Assembly (NCBI GenBank): GCA_027575765.1
Contig: JANBPT010000648.1
Location: 1-27,167 of the forward strand
Origin: Tieghemiomyces parasiticus
Taxonomy: Eukaryota > Kickxellomycota > Dimargaritomycetes > Dimargaritales > Dimargaritaceae
Length of the DNA stretch: 27,167 bases
Direction: 5' to 3'
Each line of letters begins with the position of its first letter. The first letter of the stretch is position 1. The position numbers were made by a program, and so were the translations under genes. This document shows, in pieces, positions 1 through 7,782 of this stretch. Under the pieces are notes generated by a model that did no database searches, was not told the DNA's origin, and saw only the letters and a list, made by a program, of their open reading frames with translations.

Positions 1-55
1 GAACACCAAGAAGAAGGACTTCCGCGCCAAGGACAAGGTGTTTGCCCTCAACTAA
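1..55 (+). CDS. 3' end of an unidentified protein gene (left copy)
   Basis: The first base closes a codon, then 17 codons read NTKKKDFRAKDKVFALN and end at TAA (53-55). I do not recognise the family; only this Lys-rich tail is in the window. It is believed real because the last 81 bases of the window encode, on the opposite strand, a nearly identical tail (QNAKNKDFRAKDKVFALN). Over the 55 shared bases there are three differences: two change a residue (Thr/Ala, Lys/Asn) and one is silent. Both copies point into the window. Function unknown. Confidence 0.6.
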   Translation, partial: NTKKKDFRAKDKVFALN

Positions 56-134
56 TATAGTGCGGCCCTGGACGCATTTCTCATATTTACAAGGCCTCAG
101 ATCACTCCCTCCCCTCTCCTTCCTTAGGATCAAC
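1..134 (+). repeat. Inverted repeat, left arm (gene 3' end plus 3' UTR)
   Basis: This arm matches the reverse complement of about 27012-27167. The coding part is near identical (52/55). The part after the stop is roughly 80% alike at first, including an exact shared block TATTTACAAGGCCT, and then fades towards a shared GGATCAAC at 127-134. Stronger conservation in the coding part suggests two selected paralogues, not a transposon terminal repeat. Confidence 0.75.
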
Positions 135-1661
135 CTTTTGCCCACTTATCTCTACGGAACTATGCTGATCTTAAGTTAAGAGTTTTTTACATACACATTG
201 GCCAGCCCACACTCTACTCGGGTAACTCGATCGATCGTTTCAGCGTAGAACGAACTAAATTTAGCCCGATTAAATGCCCATGGCAATTACCACGTATGGT
301 CAATGGATATAGAATTCCGACCCGTAATACCAAATGGAGTTCCTGAGCAACAGGATACATACAAATTGGTGTTCTGAATAAGATCTAGCACTAGCCTACT
401 ATAAGCAAGTGGTCTCCCACAGCAGCGGCTGTATGCAAAAATAATATACGGGGCTCACGATGTTCACATTTGGTGAAGCTGGGGTCGTCTGACATTAGCA
501 GTGTAGATGTAACGGAGGAGGATCTAAGGGAGGAATGAATAGTCTAAACCGTAATTAGCTTTAGACCATACCTCTCTTTACAGCTTGCTTTCTTATTATT
601 CCGCCATGTCAAATTAAAAATCCCATTCCCTGTGGTAGTCGAGACCCTGAGGGGTACTTTATTGTAATCGTTGCGAGTTTAGATACAAGGCATATGGTAA
701 AGGCATTCGTTGTTAGGCTGGTTGGCTTATATAGCCGGGAAATGTATGAGGGGTCGGGTCTCAGTCTGGTGCTCTGTAGTTAGCCTTAAAGAGTTTCGTG
801 AATTACTTGGTTCGGCCAATCACTGGTGCTAAGGGGGCTGCGATTGTTCCTTCAAGGCGTCGCCGTTGCTTCAAGGATCCTGCGGACGTCGGCTTCTGGA
901 GGCTGACTCTACATGTGAGTGAAATTTTTGGTCTTAACATTTTTCGCTGGTCGCCCTTTTTTCTCTCCTGGGGGTTAGGACGGGCTTGCCCAGACTATTC
1001 CACTCAATCGAGGGGTGAATCTAGAGGCGAGTAAGCCTTAGGGAAATTATTAATTATATATTTGATGAACCCAACTTTGTGACCCAAGTCAAACGCTTTC
1101 TACACGTAAGTTGGAAGGTGACAAGAGACCGTCTGGTGTGGCTGAGAGGGTCGACGTTAACTCTATCACTGGGGCGAAATCAGGTTGAATTCGAGGCTGA
1201 ATGAACGGAGGGAAGGTCGCGTACCTCTCGATTGTGAAACCCCTCATCTTCCGAATTGGGAGACTTCCCGTCTTGCGGATTTAGAAGATACTATCAAGTA
1301 TTGGCTCCAGCTCCGCCGGGGTTACTACGCTCTCAAAGGAGTGGCTCGACAGTTCCGTCAGTTGCGGACTATTATCCACTGTACCAAGGCTAGTTATTTA
1401 CGCCCAGGCGATTTAAAACCAATCACACCGGAGCACGTCACTTCAGGGTAACCTAAACTTTAACCATGTCCAATGCGCTAAATGCATCGTACAGAGGCTA
1501 GGCGTCTTGCCCAAGAACGCAGCGATCCAGCCAACCGCAGTCTTCGCCGTACATCAACATTGGCCATAAATTTACCTCAACTGGAAGTCGGTCATGAATT
1601 TTAATAATAGAAAAAAGGTAGGGGGCGAGAAAACGGAAGACACAGTAGCCTCACCACTAGT
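56..1661. other. Gene-poor stretch, 3' flank of the left-edge gene
   Basis: No recognisable gene. After the 3' UTR of the edge gene the sequence becomes richer in A+T. It holds scattered open frames, the best of which (798-1451, +) is listed separately. Nothing resembling a tRNA, rRNA or transposase was seen. The last part (about 1600-1661) is the 3' flank of the mS23 gene on the minus strand. Confidence 0.4.
798..1451 (+). CDS. Possible unrecognised spliced reading frame
   Basis: A frame open through 1030 (no ATG; the first usable start in frame is GTG at 798) can be joined to 1184-1451 in the same frame by removing 1031-1183. That putative intron begins GTAAGC, has a GTTAACT branch-like site, and ends ATCAG, the first AG after the branch. 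The joined product would be about 166 residues and basic, with a helical-looking stretch LADLEDTIKYWLQLRRGYY in the second exon. A further possible intron inside the first part (915-978: GTGAGT, CTTAAC, TTAG) would shift the frame used upstream of it. I recognise no family. No initiating ATG is visible and base composition is unlike the firm genes, so chance or a decayed gene is quite possible. Confidence 0.15.
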
Positions 1662-2618
1662 CTAGGAAAACACGCCACCGGCCTCGGTATTCTTAAAGTT
1701 CTTTTCGGCCGAGGCACTCTGCATCCGGCGGATTGCCTCCTTCTCCTCCAGGACCTTATCGCTCTTACTGAGCTGCTTAGCCTCCAACCGCAGGTTGATC
1801 TCCGCATCCGAAACCAGGGGTTTAGCACCGAAATGGTATGCCTGTTCCTCCGCCACCTTGCGTTCCAGGTCCTCGCGGGCGCGAATCCGGTAGAACTGGC
1901 CCACCGCCCGGGCGTAGGCGGCCTGCTCCGTGAGGCGGTGCGTCCGCATGAGGTACAGCTGGTGTTGAATTACGTGTTCGCCCGTTACGGGGCCCGGGTA
2001 ACGAATCGGGTCGTGGAGTTGCGACCAGTCGGTACGATTGACCCCGTTGGTGGTCTCCTGGACCGACCGCGGACGCAGCAGTTCGTGTGGGTGGTCCTGA
2101 TAGAACCGGCGACGGAGCTGGTCCTCCGGGAACACAATCTGCGGCGGCTTGGGCGGGCGGGTGCGTAGCTTGTGGTGCGATGCCGTGCGCGGGGTGGACC
2201 ACGGTGTGCCCACTACGGGATGGGAAGGAACGAGGGTTATACCGGTCGCCGCCGCGGTCTCGGCGGCGGTGGCAAACTCGGACGTTTTCTCCCCGGCCTC
2301 CGTCGTGGTGCGGCCCGCGCTCTTGGTGGCGGTGGTACGCTCGGCTCTGGCACGCCATTTAGGGGCCACGTAGAGGGCCGGCTTGGCCTGCTGTGGGGCT
2401 GGCGGCGCTGCCTCGCCCTTCGCGGCGGCCTTATCAGCGGCACGTTCGAAAGGTAGACGGACATTGGTACTGAATAGGGACGGATCGCGGACGATCGTAG
2501 GACCCGGAGGGATCCGCGTCACCGCGTCAAACCAGACGGGCTTGGTGCGGAGGAGCTTAGCGCGCATCTGGTCAATCGCCTGCTGCCGCACCCGCACGGC
2601 CAGGTTCTTGGTGAGCAT
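1662..2618 (-). CDS. RSM25: Mitochondrial small-subunit ribosomal protein mS23 (Rsm25)
   Basis: This is a structural protein of the small subunit of the mitochondrial ribosome, 318 residues. The family signature is clear. Near the N-terminus KTKPVWF-like spacing (LLRTKPVWFDAVTRIPPGP, 22-40) matches the yeast 'AWYNVVASIPPS' region. The core EDQLRRRFYQDHPHELLRP (165-183) matches the yeast 'EDRLRSLFYKQHPWELSRP' block. The segment GEHVIQHQLYLMRTH (213-227) and the charged helix after it also align. The first in-frame ATG is at 2618-2616, in a good context (CTACCATG); an open extension to 2627 starts with TTG and is not needed. Residues 61-160 are an Ala/Thr/Pro-rich insertion absent from yeast (about 264 residues). 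One exon, TAG stop. A cleaved mitochondrial presequence is not obvious, though the N-terminus is basic and amphipathic. Confidence 0.93.
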   Translation of the reverse strand: MLTKNLAVRVRQQAIDQMRAKLLRTKPVWFDAVTRIPPGPTIVRDPSLFSTNVRLPFERAADKAAAKGEAAPPAPQQAKPALYVAPKWRARAERTTATKSAGRTTTEAGEKTSEFATAAETAAATGITLVPSHPVVGTPWSTPRTASHHKLRTRPPKPPQIVFPEDQLRRRFYQDHPHELLRPRSVQETTNGVNRTDWSQLHDPIRYPGPVTGEHVIQHQLYLMRTHRLTEQAAYARAVGQFYRIRAREDLERKVAEEQAYHFGAKPLVSDAEINLRLEAKQLSKSDKVLEEKEAIRRMQSASAEKNFKNTEAGGVFS

Positions 2619-3168
2619 GGTAGGCAAGGGAGTGGGTTATGGAGACAAAAGCAAAAGGGGGGAATGAGTAGATCGATGGTAGAACGATGTGAAAGTGGGA
2701 CGTGGTCAGATTGCAGGCTCGCACGGGTCTCTGACATTGACACGTCCGATTGACATGTAGTATGCCGATCGCATGAGACGTTGCTGGTGGAAGGGGCCGC
2801 ACAAGATCGCGGGGGAATGGGCATCAGGCGGAACGACCAGTGAGAGCGGTTGGCTCGAGAGTATATCACGTGATACTTCTATTAGCAGTGTCACAGCCAC
2901 TAGGTCGTCATAATATTGGGGGGGCACTGTGTGAGGCACACTTATTATATAGTCACAGATGCTAGATAGCTGGCGCATGCCCCGCCCCCCACTATTAGTA
3001 GGTATCTATGATGATTGCCCCTCCACCAACAAACCCAAGGCAGGCTATAGCGCCAAGCGTCAAGATGGGAATGATCTCTAGTAGTTTTGTATTTTATGGC
3101 TTGATGAATCAACAATGAAAAGCAAAAGGATCCCTATCAGCAATATGCACAGGCCAGAAGGAGGTATT
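2619..3168. other. mS23 upstream region and GDB1 3' flank
   Basis: No gene seen. On the minus strand the first 80 bases before the mS23 ATG are C/T-rich, as at the other genes of the window. A CACGTG palindrome lies about 250 bases upstream. The far end, 3060-3168, is the GDB1 3' flank; ATAAAATAC on the minus strand there (around 3090) could serve as an A-rich 3'-end signal. Confidence 0.5.
2864..2875. promoter_or_regulatory. 12-bp palindrome TATCACGTGATA with CACGTG core
   Basis: This is a perfect 12-base palindrome containing CACGTG flanked by TCAC/GTGA, the form bound by Cbf1-type bHLH factors in fungi. It lies about 245 bases upstream of the mS23 ATG. Cbf1-like factors are known to act at sulphur, respiratory and ribosomal gene promoters in some yeasts. 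Whether this site works here is inference. Confidence 0.4.
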
Positions 3169-6100
3169 TTAGGCCTTAGTGGCCGCCAGGTCTTCCAAAA
3201 AGGTCAGAATAGTTGCAGCGGACCAAGCCTGAGTGGGGCAAGACCCGGCACAGAACGCACCGTGCGCATTGGTAAGTTCGGGGAGCCCCGCGAAGGGGGT
3301 ACTAGCGATGGTGGTCTTATGTTCCAACAGGATCTGGTGGAACTGGTGGACAAGGCCGTTGGGCAGGGGCGCCTTCCCAGGGGATCGACCGTCAGCATCC
3401 GGCCGGGCGAAACGTAGCCAGGACTGCAAAAAGAAACCGATGACCCAGACCCATTCGGGGCCCTGGTGGTAGTTGATACCATGGGCTACGGTGGCGTCCG
3501 CACTGTCGTTGCTATTATCGTAGTTGCCACGGTAGGCCCAGTCAGCCGGATCCAGGGTCTTGAGCCCCAGCGGGCCCAGCAGGTGGGTGCGGACCTGGTC
3601 GAGGGCGGTACGAGCATGCGCCGCCGAGAACAATTCGGGGGCCACGGCCATGGCTACGCAGTAGTTGGGACGCAGCTGGTAGTCGCCAAAGCGCTTGGAC
3701 GAGCCCACTGTGTCCTTGTAGATCCCACGGCGGTTGATGAGTTTCGGATGGGGCTCGACCACAACCGTCTTGTCGTCATCCTCAGCGGGCACGTAGTAGT
3801 ACTTCTCGAACGACTTTTGGACCAGGTCGTCCCACGCCTGGAAGGTGACGGTGCGCGCCGCCTTGCCATCCGCTCCGGCCACCTCGACCCCACGGAACGG
3901 AAAGTCCTCGGTACCGGCCAGTTCGCGCAGCCAGCGCAGCGTGCTCTTAAGGAGACCGGTGATTTCGACGGGGGCCCCGTTTCGCGGGGTGGCCGGAAGG
4001 CCCAGGATGCCAGCCTTAGCCGAGTCACCCATCTTGTCCATCCAGGTGCCGCAGTTAAAGTCGTTGCCACCCTGCACGAATCCAGTGGTCCAGTCGGTAT
4101 CGATATCAATCTGGAACCCTTCCTCGCGCATGGCGTGATCGAGGTTAGGACCAGCGTTCCACTCGCGGAAGTGGATTCCGTTGGCGTGGCGGGTCAAAAT
4201 CTCATGTACAATCTCAGCCAGGGTGGCCTCCTCGGCGTAGGCCTCGGGGCTATCGGGTTCGACATACTCGTCCGTCCGCGGGAACCGGCGGGTCACCTTG
4301 GCGCGCAGGAGGGCCGTGCCCTCGGGGGCCTTGTGGCAGTAGGTCTGGACGGCCTGCAGGAACCACCAAGCGGCGTCGCGGGCGTTGTACCGCGGCTTGC
4401 GGTTCGCATCGAGCAGGTTGGGAATCAAACCGTGACGCACGCTACTGGCGAAGGCCAAGATGTGGGCCCTGGCCGCGTCGTAGTGACCCGTGGTCAGCAG
4501 CAGCCCGGGTAGACTGATGAACACATCGCGGCCCCAGCAGCGCATGTGGGCGGTGGCAAAGTGGGGCAGGCCGGCAGCCAGGGCCGGGTCCAATCGGGTC
4601 GGGTGGAGCCCCGTGGAACGCACCCCGCTGTAGAGCTGAACGGCGCAGAGAGCCAGCCGCTGCACGAATGGGTCGCCCTTCACCACGAAGGGGGCCATGA
4701 GGCCCAGGGCGCGGTGGACACTGGCCTCGTAGGCGGTGTGGACGACCAGGGCGAAGTACTTGGGGCGAAGAAAGTTGGGGACGCGACGGATACGGTCGAA
4801 TCGGGTGCGGAACCAGTCGGCCAGGGAGGCCAGGGCTGGGTAGTCGGCCTGGTAGGGCTCCAAGCGGTTGACGATGTAGTCCAGGGCCCAGGTGCCGGCG
4901 CGCAGGTGATCACAGATCGGGTGGCCTAGATCGTTAAAGCGAATGACACGCTTCAGGATGGACATCCACCCCTGCAGGCCGCAGTACGGGAGGGCACCGT
5001 AATTGGGCACGTTGTAGACACCGTTGGAGGCGCAAATATCGCGCTCCTCGGCGTCGCAGCGGTATAGCACGGCGTTGAGGGCCAGGAGGTCCAGATCGGC
5101 AACCGCCGCGTTGGCTCCCGACCGGATCTCCTCGTCAAGGGTGGTGTCGATGTCCGGGATGTTGGTCTTGACCAGGAGGATGCTACCCGGGCCGAACCCG
5201 CCAGGTAGGGTGAGTTCGGTGTAGGTACCCTGGTCGTCATGGCCCGAGTGTAGATGCGGCGGGTCGAGGTCCACCAGGTCCGAGGGGAGGCCGGTCAGTA
5301 CGTCGGGGCTGTCCTGGTATCGGTCGCCGTGGACGTGCAGACGCATGGACAGTACAGGGTCCACAGTGGTTTGGCGCAATTTCACGGGGGCCAGTGGGCT
5401 GGTTTCCGAGCTGCCGGGGAAGGCGCAGTGGGCGATCACCAGGTAGCCCTCGCGGGAGACTGGGTGCTGGCGGTGTACCATCACGTACTCGTTCTCGTGG
5501 TGGACGTGCACCTCGCTATATCCCTCCACGGCCAACTTCGTGTGCAGTTGTTGGAGGGGGCGCTTGGCCCTGCCGAGCCCCGTGGCCACGGGGTCAGGGA
5601 TGACCTGGTAGGTGCGGTGTTCACTGGGCAGCTCCAGTAGTTTAGGGTACAATTCGTCGTAGCCCTTTACGCTGGCGGCGGCGCTGCAGGTGAGGGCCAC
5701 AATGGCGGCGGTGGGGAGGGCATCTTCGCTGGTCCGCTTCTGGGTCGGGGTGGGGTTGTCGTGGGTGCAGTCGGTAAACATGGCGTGGGGCAACGAGCCA
5801 GTGAGCGGAACGGTGCGGCAGGGCATGGCGTCGGCGTCTGGACCACCGCGGAAGTGGCCTTCGGTGGCCAAGCAGTCCGTGTCCAGGGTACCGATGGCCT
5901 TCCCGCCGGCGCGGTGCACCTGGCGGCTCAGCTCAAACGAGTCGCCGGGCTGCAGGGCCTCACGCACCAGCGAGTTGATTCCAAGTCGGCTGACGAACAG
6001 GCGGTCTACCTCTTCACTGCCCGTGAAGAGTTCAGCCAGGACGTAGAGGTTAGGGCGTACGGCACGGGCGCAGTCCAGCAGGTATTCAGCCAGCTCGATG

Positions 6101-7782
6101 GGGGTGGAGTGGCAGTTGTCAATGCGGAATCCATGGAACAGGCGGGCCATAGTCTCGGTGTACTCCCGCATGTGGGCCCACAGCCAGGGATTGTCCTCAG
6201 GCCGCGTACCGTAGCGCAGTTTGACGCAGTCGGACCACACGATTACCGCACGCTCAATGTAGGCAGTGGAGGGGGCTTCAGCAAAATTGACAAGCGCGTT
6301 GCCGTTCCAGACCCAACCATTGTTGGCCAGGAACCGCGAGCCCGGCGGGTGCTTGGCGGTGCGGGCATTGTTGGGCAGGCGGGTAAAATACGAAGGCACG
6401 ATTGGGTTGCTGGCGGTGATGGGACCCCGGCGGGGCCCGTTGGAGTCCAGCCGCTCGTACTTGACGGTGTTGCGGATGCTCTGTAGGGCGCTGGCGACGT
6501 GGGTGTCGTACAGATCATAACGCGGGACATTATACTCATTCAGCAGCTGCTCCGCGTGCTGAAGGACGTGCTCGATGTCGCGCAGGGAACCGCACAGGGC
6601 CTTCATGAAGGACAGGACTTCCGAGGTGTCGCAGTCGGTGGCCTCACGGCGGACGCCGGCAGGGCGGTCGGCAAAGGCGACTTCGTACAGGCGCTGGGCC
6701 TTCTCAGCCAGCGGGAGCGCGCGTAGGGCCTTACCGTCGTGCTTGTTGGGCACGTCCGGGTGGGCCTCTAGTGCGAAACGGGTAGCCTCCAGCACACCGA
6801 CCACGTCGACGGCGTAAAACTCCCAGAGCTTTGCAGGCTGCACGGCATGGTCCTTCACTACGGCCAGCAAGGCGTCGAGCTCGGCTTCGGTGTGGATTTG
6901 GGTGGGCGCATCGTACTCGGCCAGGCTACCCGACAGTTGCATGATGGCCTCGTCAAGCTCGAAGGCGGCGCTGAGGTGGGGCGAGTTGTGCAGGTTGTAC
7001 GCGGCCTCAGGGTGATCTTGCAGCCAGTCCGAATTATTGGCAGTATGGTTCCAGACCATGTCCGCCAAGCTTAGCATGCCCAGCTCGGTCTCACTGGTGA
7101 GGAGGAGATCGCGTAGGCGTTCAAACTTGTCGTCTTCACTCCGGACGCGGTCTTGCGGGGTAAAGAGGTCGTCAGACAGGGCCAACTGGTCATAGATGGA
7201 GTAGGGCGAGTTAGACGAGCCACGCTGCTGCGGGGGCACAAAGTGGAGCACGTTGTATCCGAGTTCGGCGCTGGCGGCCAGATGTTGGTGCCAGTCGTGG
7301 AGAGGGCCCATCCACTTGGGCACCATGGTCTGCATCACGATGCCGTCGAGGGGCAGACTCTGAGCCGGCACGGGCTCGGCCTCCCGAGTCAAGCCGCGGC
7401 TGGTAGGCTTGGTACGGATTTCGAGGTGTGGGTCGACCAGGAAGTAGGCCAGCGGGGTGCGGCTGGTAGGACCCTCGCCGGAGTCGTTCTGGTACTCGAC
7501 GTAGTACGAATAGGGACCGGCGGTGGAGATCAGCAGCTCGCAGATGAGCTCGCTGGAGGTGCCCACGCTGAAGGGACGGCTGTGGAATTTGGACCGGCTG
7601 AATGCACTACCGTCCAAGGGGTAGTTAGTGTGCAACACGGGGGCGTTGGCGGCCTCGGACCCGGCGGTGATTTGGAAGCGCAGGCCGTAGTTGGGCTGCG
7701 GGGCCGGCAGGCGGTAAAACACCTTACCGGCCTCGCCGTTCTCAAGCAGCTGGAGGGCGTAGACGGTGAGCGGGGGCGCCAT
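3169..7782 (-). CDS. GDB1: Glycogen debranching enzyme (4-alpha-glucanotransferase / amylo-1,6-glucosidase)
   Basis: This bifunctional cytosolic enzyme shortens and then removes glycogen branches left by phosphorylase. It has 1537 residues in one uninterrupted exon, against 1536 in yeast Gdb1. The N-terminal part is the GH13 glucanotransferase. FRIDNCHSTP carries the nucleophile Asp555, LAELFTGSEE the acid/base Glu584, and FTDCTHDNP Asp675. The C-terminal part is the glucosidase. GTWMDKMG holds Asp1249 and GLPELTN near the end holds Glu1502, at the spacing and distance from the C-terminus known for the yeast-type catalytic pair; HQGPEWVW is also conserved. The start is ATG at 7782 (MAPPLTVYALQLL). 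The frame stays open 97 codons further upstream to 8073 but has no ATG, so I reject that extension. All catalytic positions are present, so it should be active. The leader on the coding strand is C/T-rich and a TATA-like site lies about 315 bases upstream. Confidence 0.98.
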   Translation of the reverse strand: MAPPLTVYALQLLENGEAGKVFYRLPAPQPNYGLRFQITAGSEAANAPVLHTNYPLDGSAFSRSKFHSRPFSVGTSSELICELLISTAGPYSYYVEYQNDSGEGPTSRTPLAYFLVDPHLEIRTKPTSRGLTREAEPVPAQSLPLDGIVMQTMVPKWMGPLHDWHQHLAASAELGYNVLHFVPPQQRGSSNSPYSIYDQLALSDDLFTPQDRVRSEDDKFERLRDLLLTSETELGMLSLADMVWNHTANNSDWLQDHPEAAYNLHNSPHLSAAFELDEAIMQLSGSLAEYDAPTQIHTEAELDALLAVVKDHAVQPAKLWEFYAVDVVGVLEATRFALEAHPDVPNKHDGKALRALPLAEKAQRLYEVAFADRPAGVRREATDCDTSEVLSFMKALCGSLRDIEHVLQHAEQLLNEYNVPRYDLYDTHVASALQSIRNTVKYERLDSNGPRRGPITASNPIVPSYFTRLPNNARTAKHPPGSRFLANNGWVWNGNALVNFAEAPSTAYIERAVIVWSDCVKLRYGTRPEDNPWLWAHMREYTETMARLFHGFRIDNCHSTPIELAEYLLDCARAVRPNLYVLAELFTGSEEVDRLFVSRLGINSLVREALQPGDSFELSRQVHRAGGKAIGTLDTDCLATEGHFRGGPDADAMPCRTVPLTGSLPHAMFTDCTHDNPTPTQKRTSEDALPTAAIVALTCSAAASVKGYDELYPKLLELPSEHRTYQVIPDPVATGLGRAKRPLQQLHTKLAVEGYSEVHVHHENEYVMVHRQHPVSREGYLVIAHCAFPGSSETSPLAPVKLRQTTVDPVLSMRLHVHGDRYQDSPDVLTGLPSDLVDLDPPHLHSGHDDQGTYTELTLPGGFGPGSILLVKTNIPDIDTTLDEEIRSGANAAVADLDLLALNAVLYRCDAEERDICASNGVYNVPNYGALPYCGLQGWMSILKRVIRFNDLGHPICDHLRAGTWALDYIVNRLEPYQADYPALASLADWFRTRFDRIRRVPNFLRPKYFALVVHTAYEASVHRALGLMAPFVVKGDPFVQRLALCAVQLYSGVRSTGLHPTRLDPALAAGLPHFATAHMRCWGRDVFISLPGLLLTTGHYDAARAHILAFASSVRHGLIPNLLDANRKPRYNARDAAWWFLQAVQTYCHKAPEGTALLRAKVTRRFPRTDEYVEPDSPEAYAEEATLAEIVHEILTRHANGIHFREWNAGPNLDHAMREEGFQIDIDTDWTTGFVQGGNDFNCGTWMDKMGDSAKAGILGLPATPRNGAPVEITGLLKSTLRWLRELAGTEDFPFRGVEVAGADGKAARTVTFQAWDDLVQKSFEKYYYVPAEDDDKTVVVEPHPKLINRRGIYKDTVGSSKRFGDYQLRPNYCVAMAVAPELFSAAHARTALDQVRTHLLGPLGLKTLDPADWAYRGNYDNSNDSADATVAHGINYHQGPEWVWVIGFFLQSWLRFARPDADGRSPGKAPLPNGLVHQFHQILLEHKTTIASTPFAGLPELTNAHGAFCAGSCPTQAWSAATILTFLEDLAATKA

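Noticed and set aside
1..134. Terminal inverted repeat of a transposon
   Set aside because: The arms encode a protein C-terminus with stop codon and are more conserved in the coding part than outside it. No target-site duplication or transposase is visible.
3466..4512. 348-codon frame on + inside GDB1
   Set aside because: It begins with a non-ATG start and lies antisense to conserved, catalytically complete GDB1 sequence. It is a by-product of G+C-rich codon use on the other strand, as are the many other + frames over 3200-7800.
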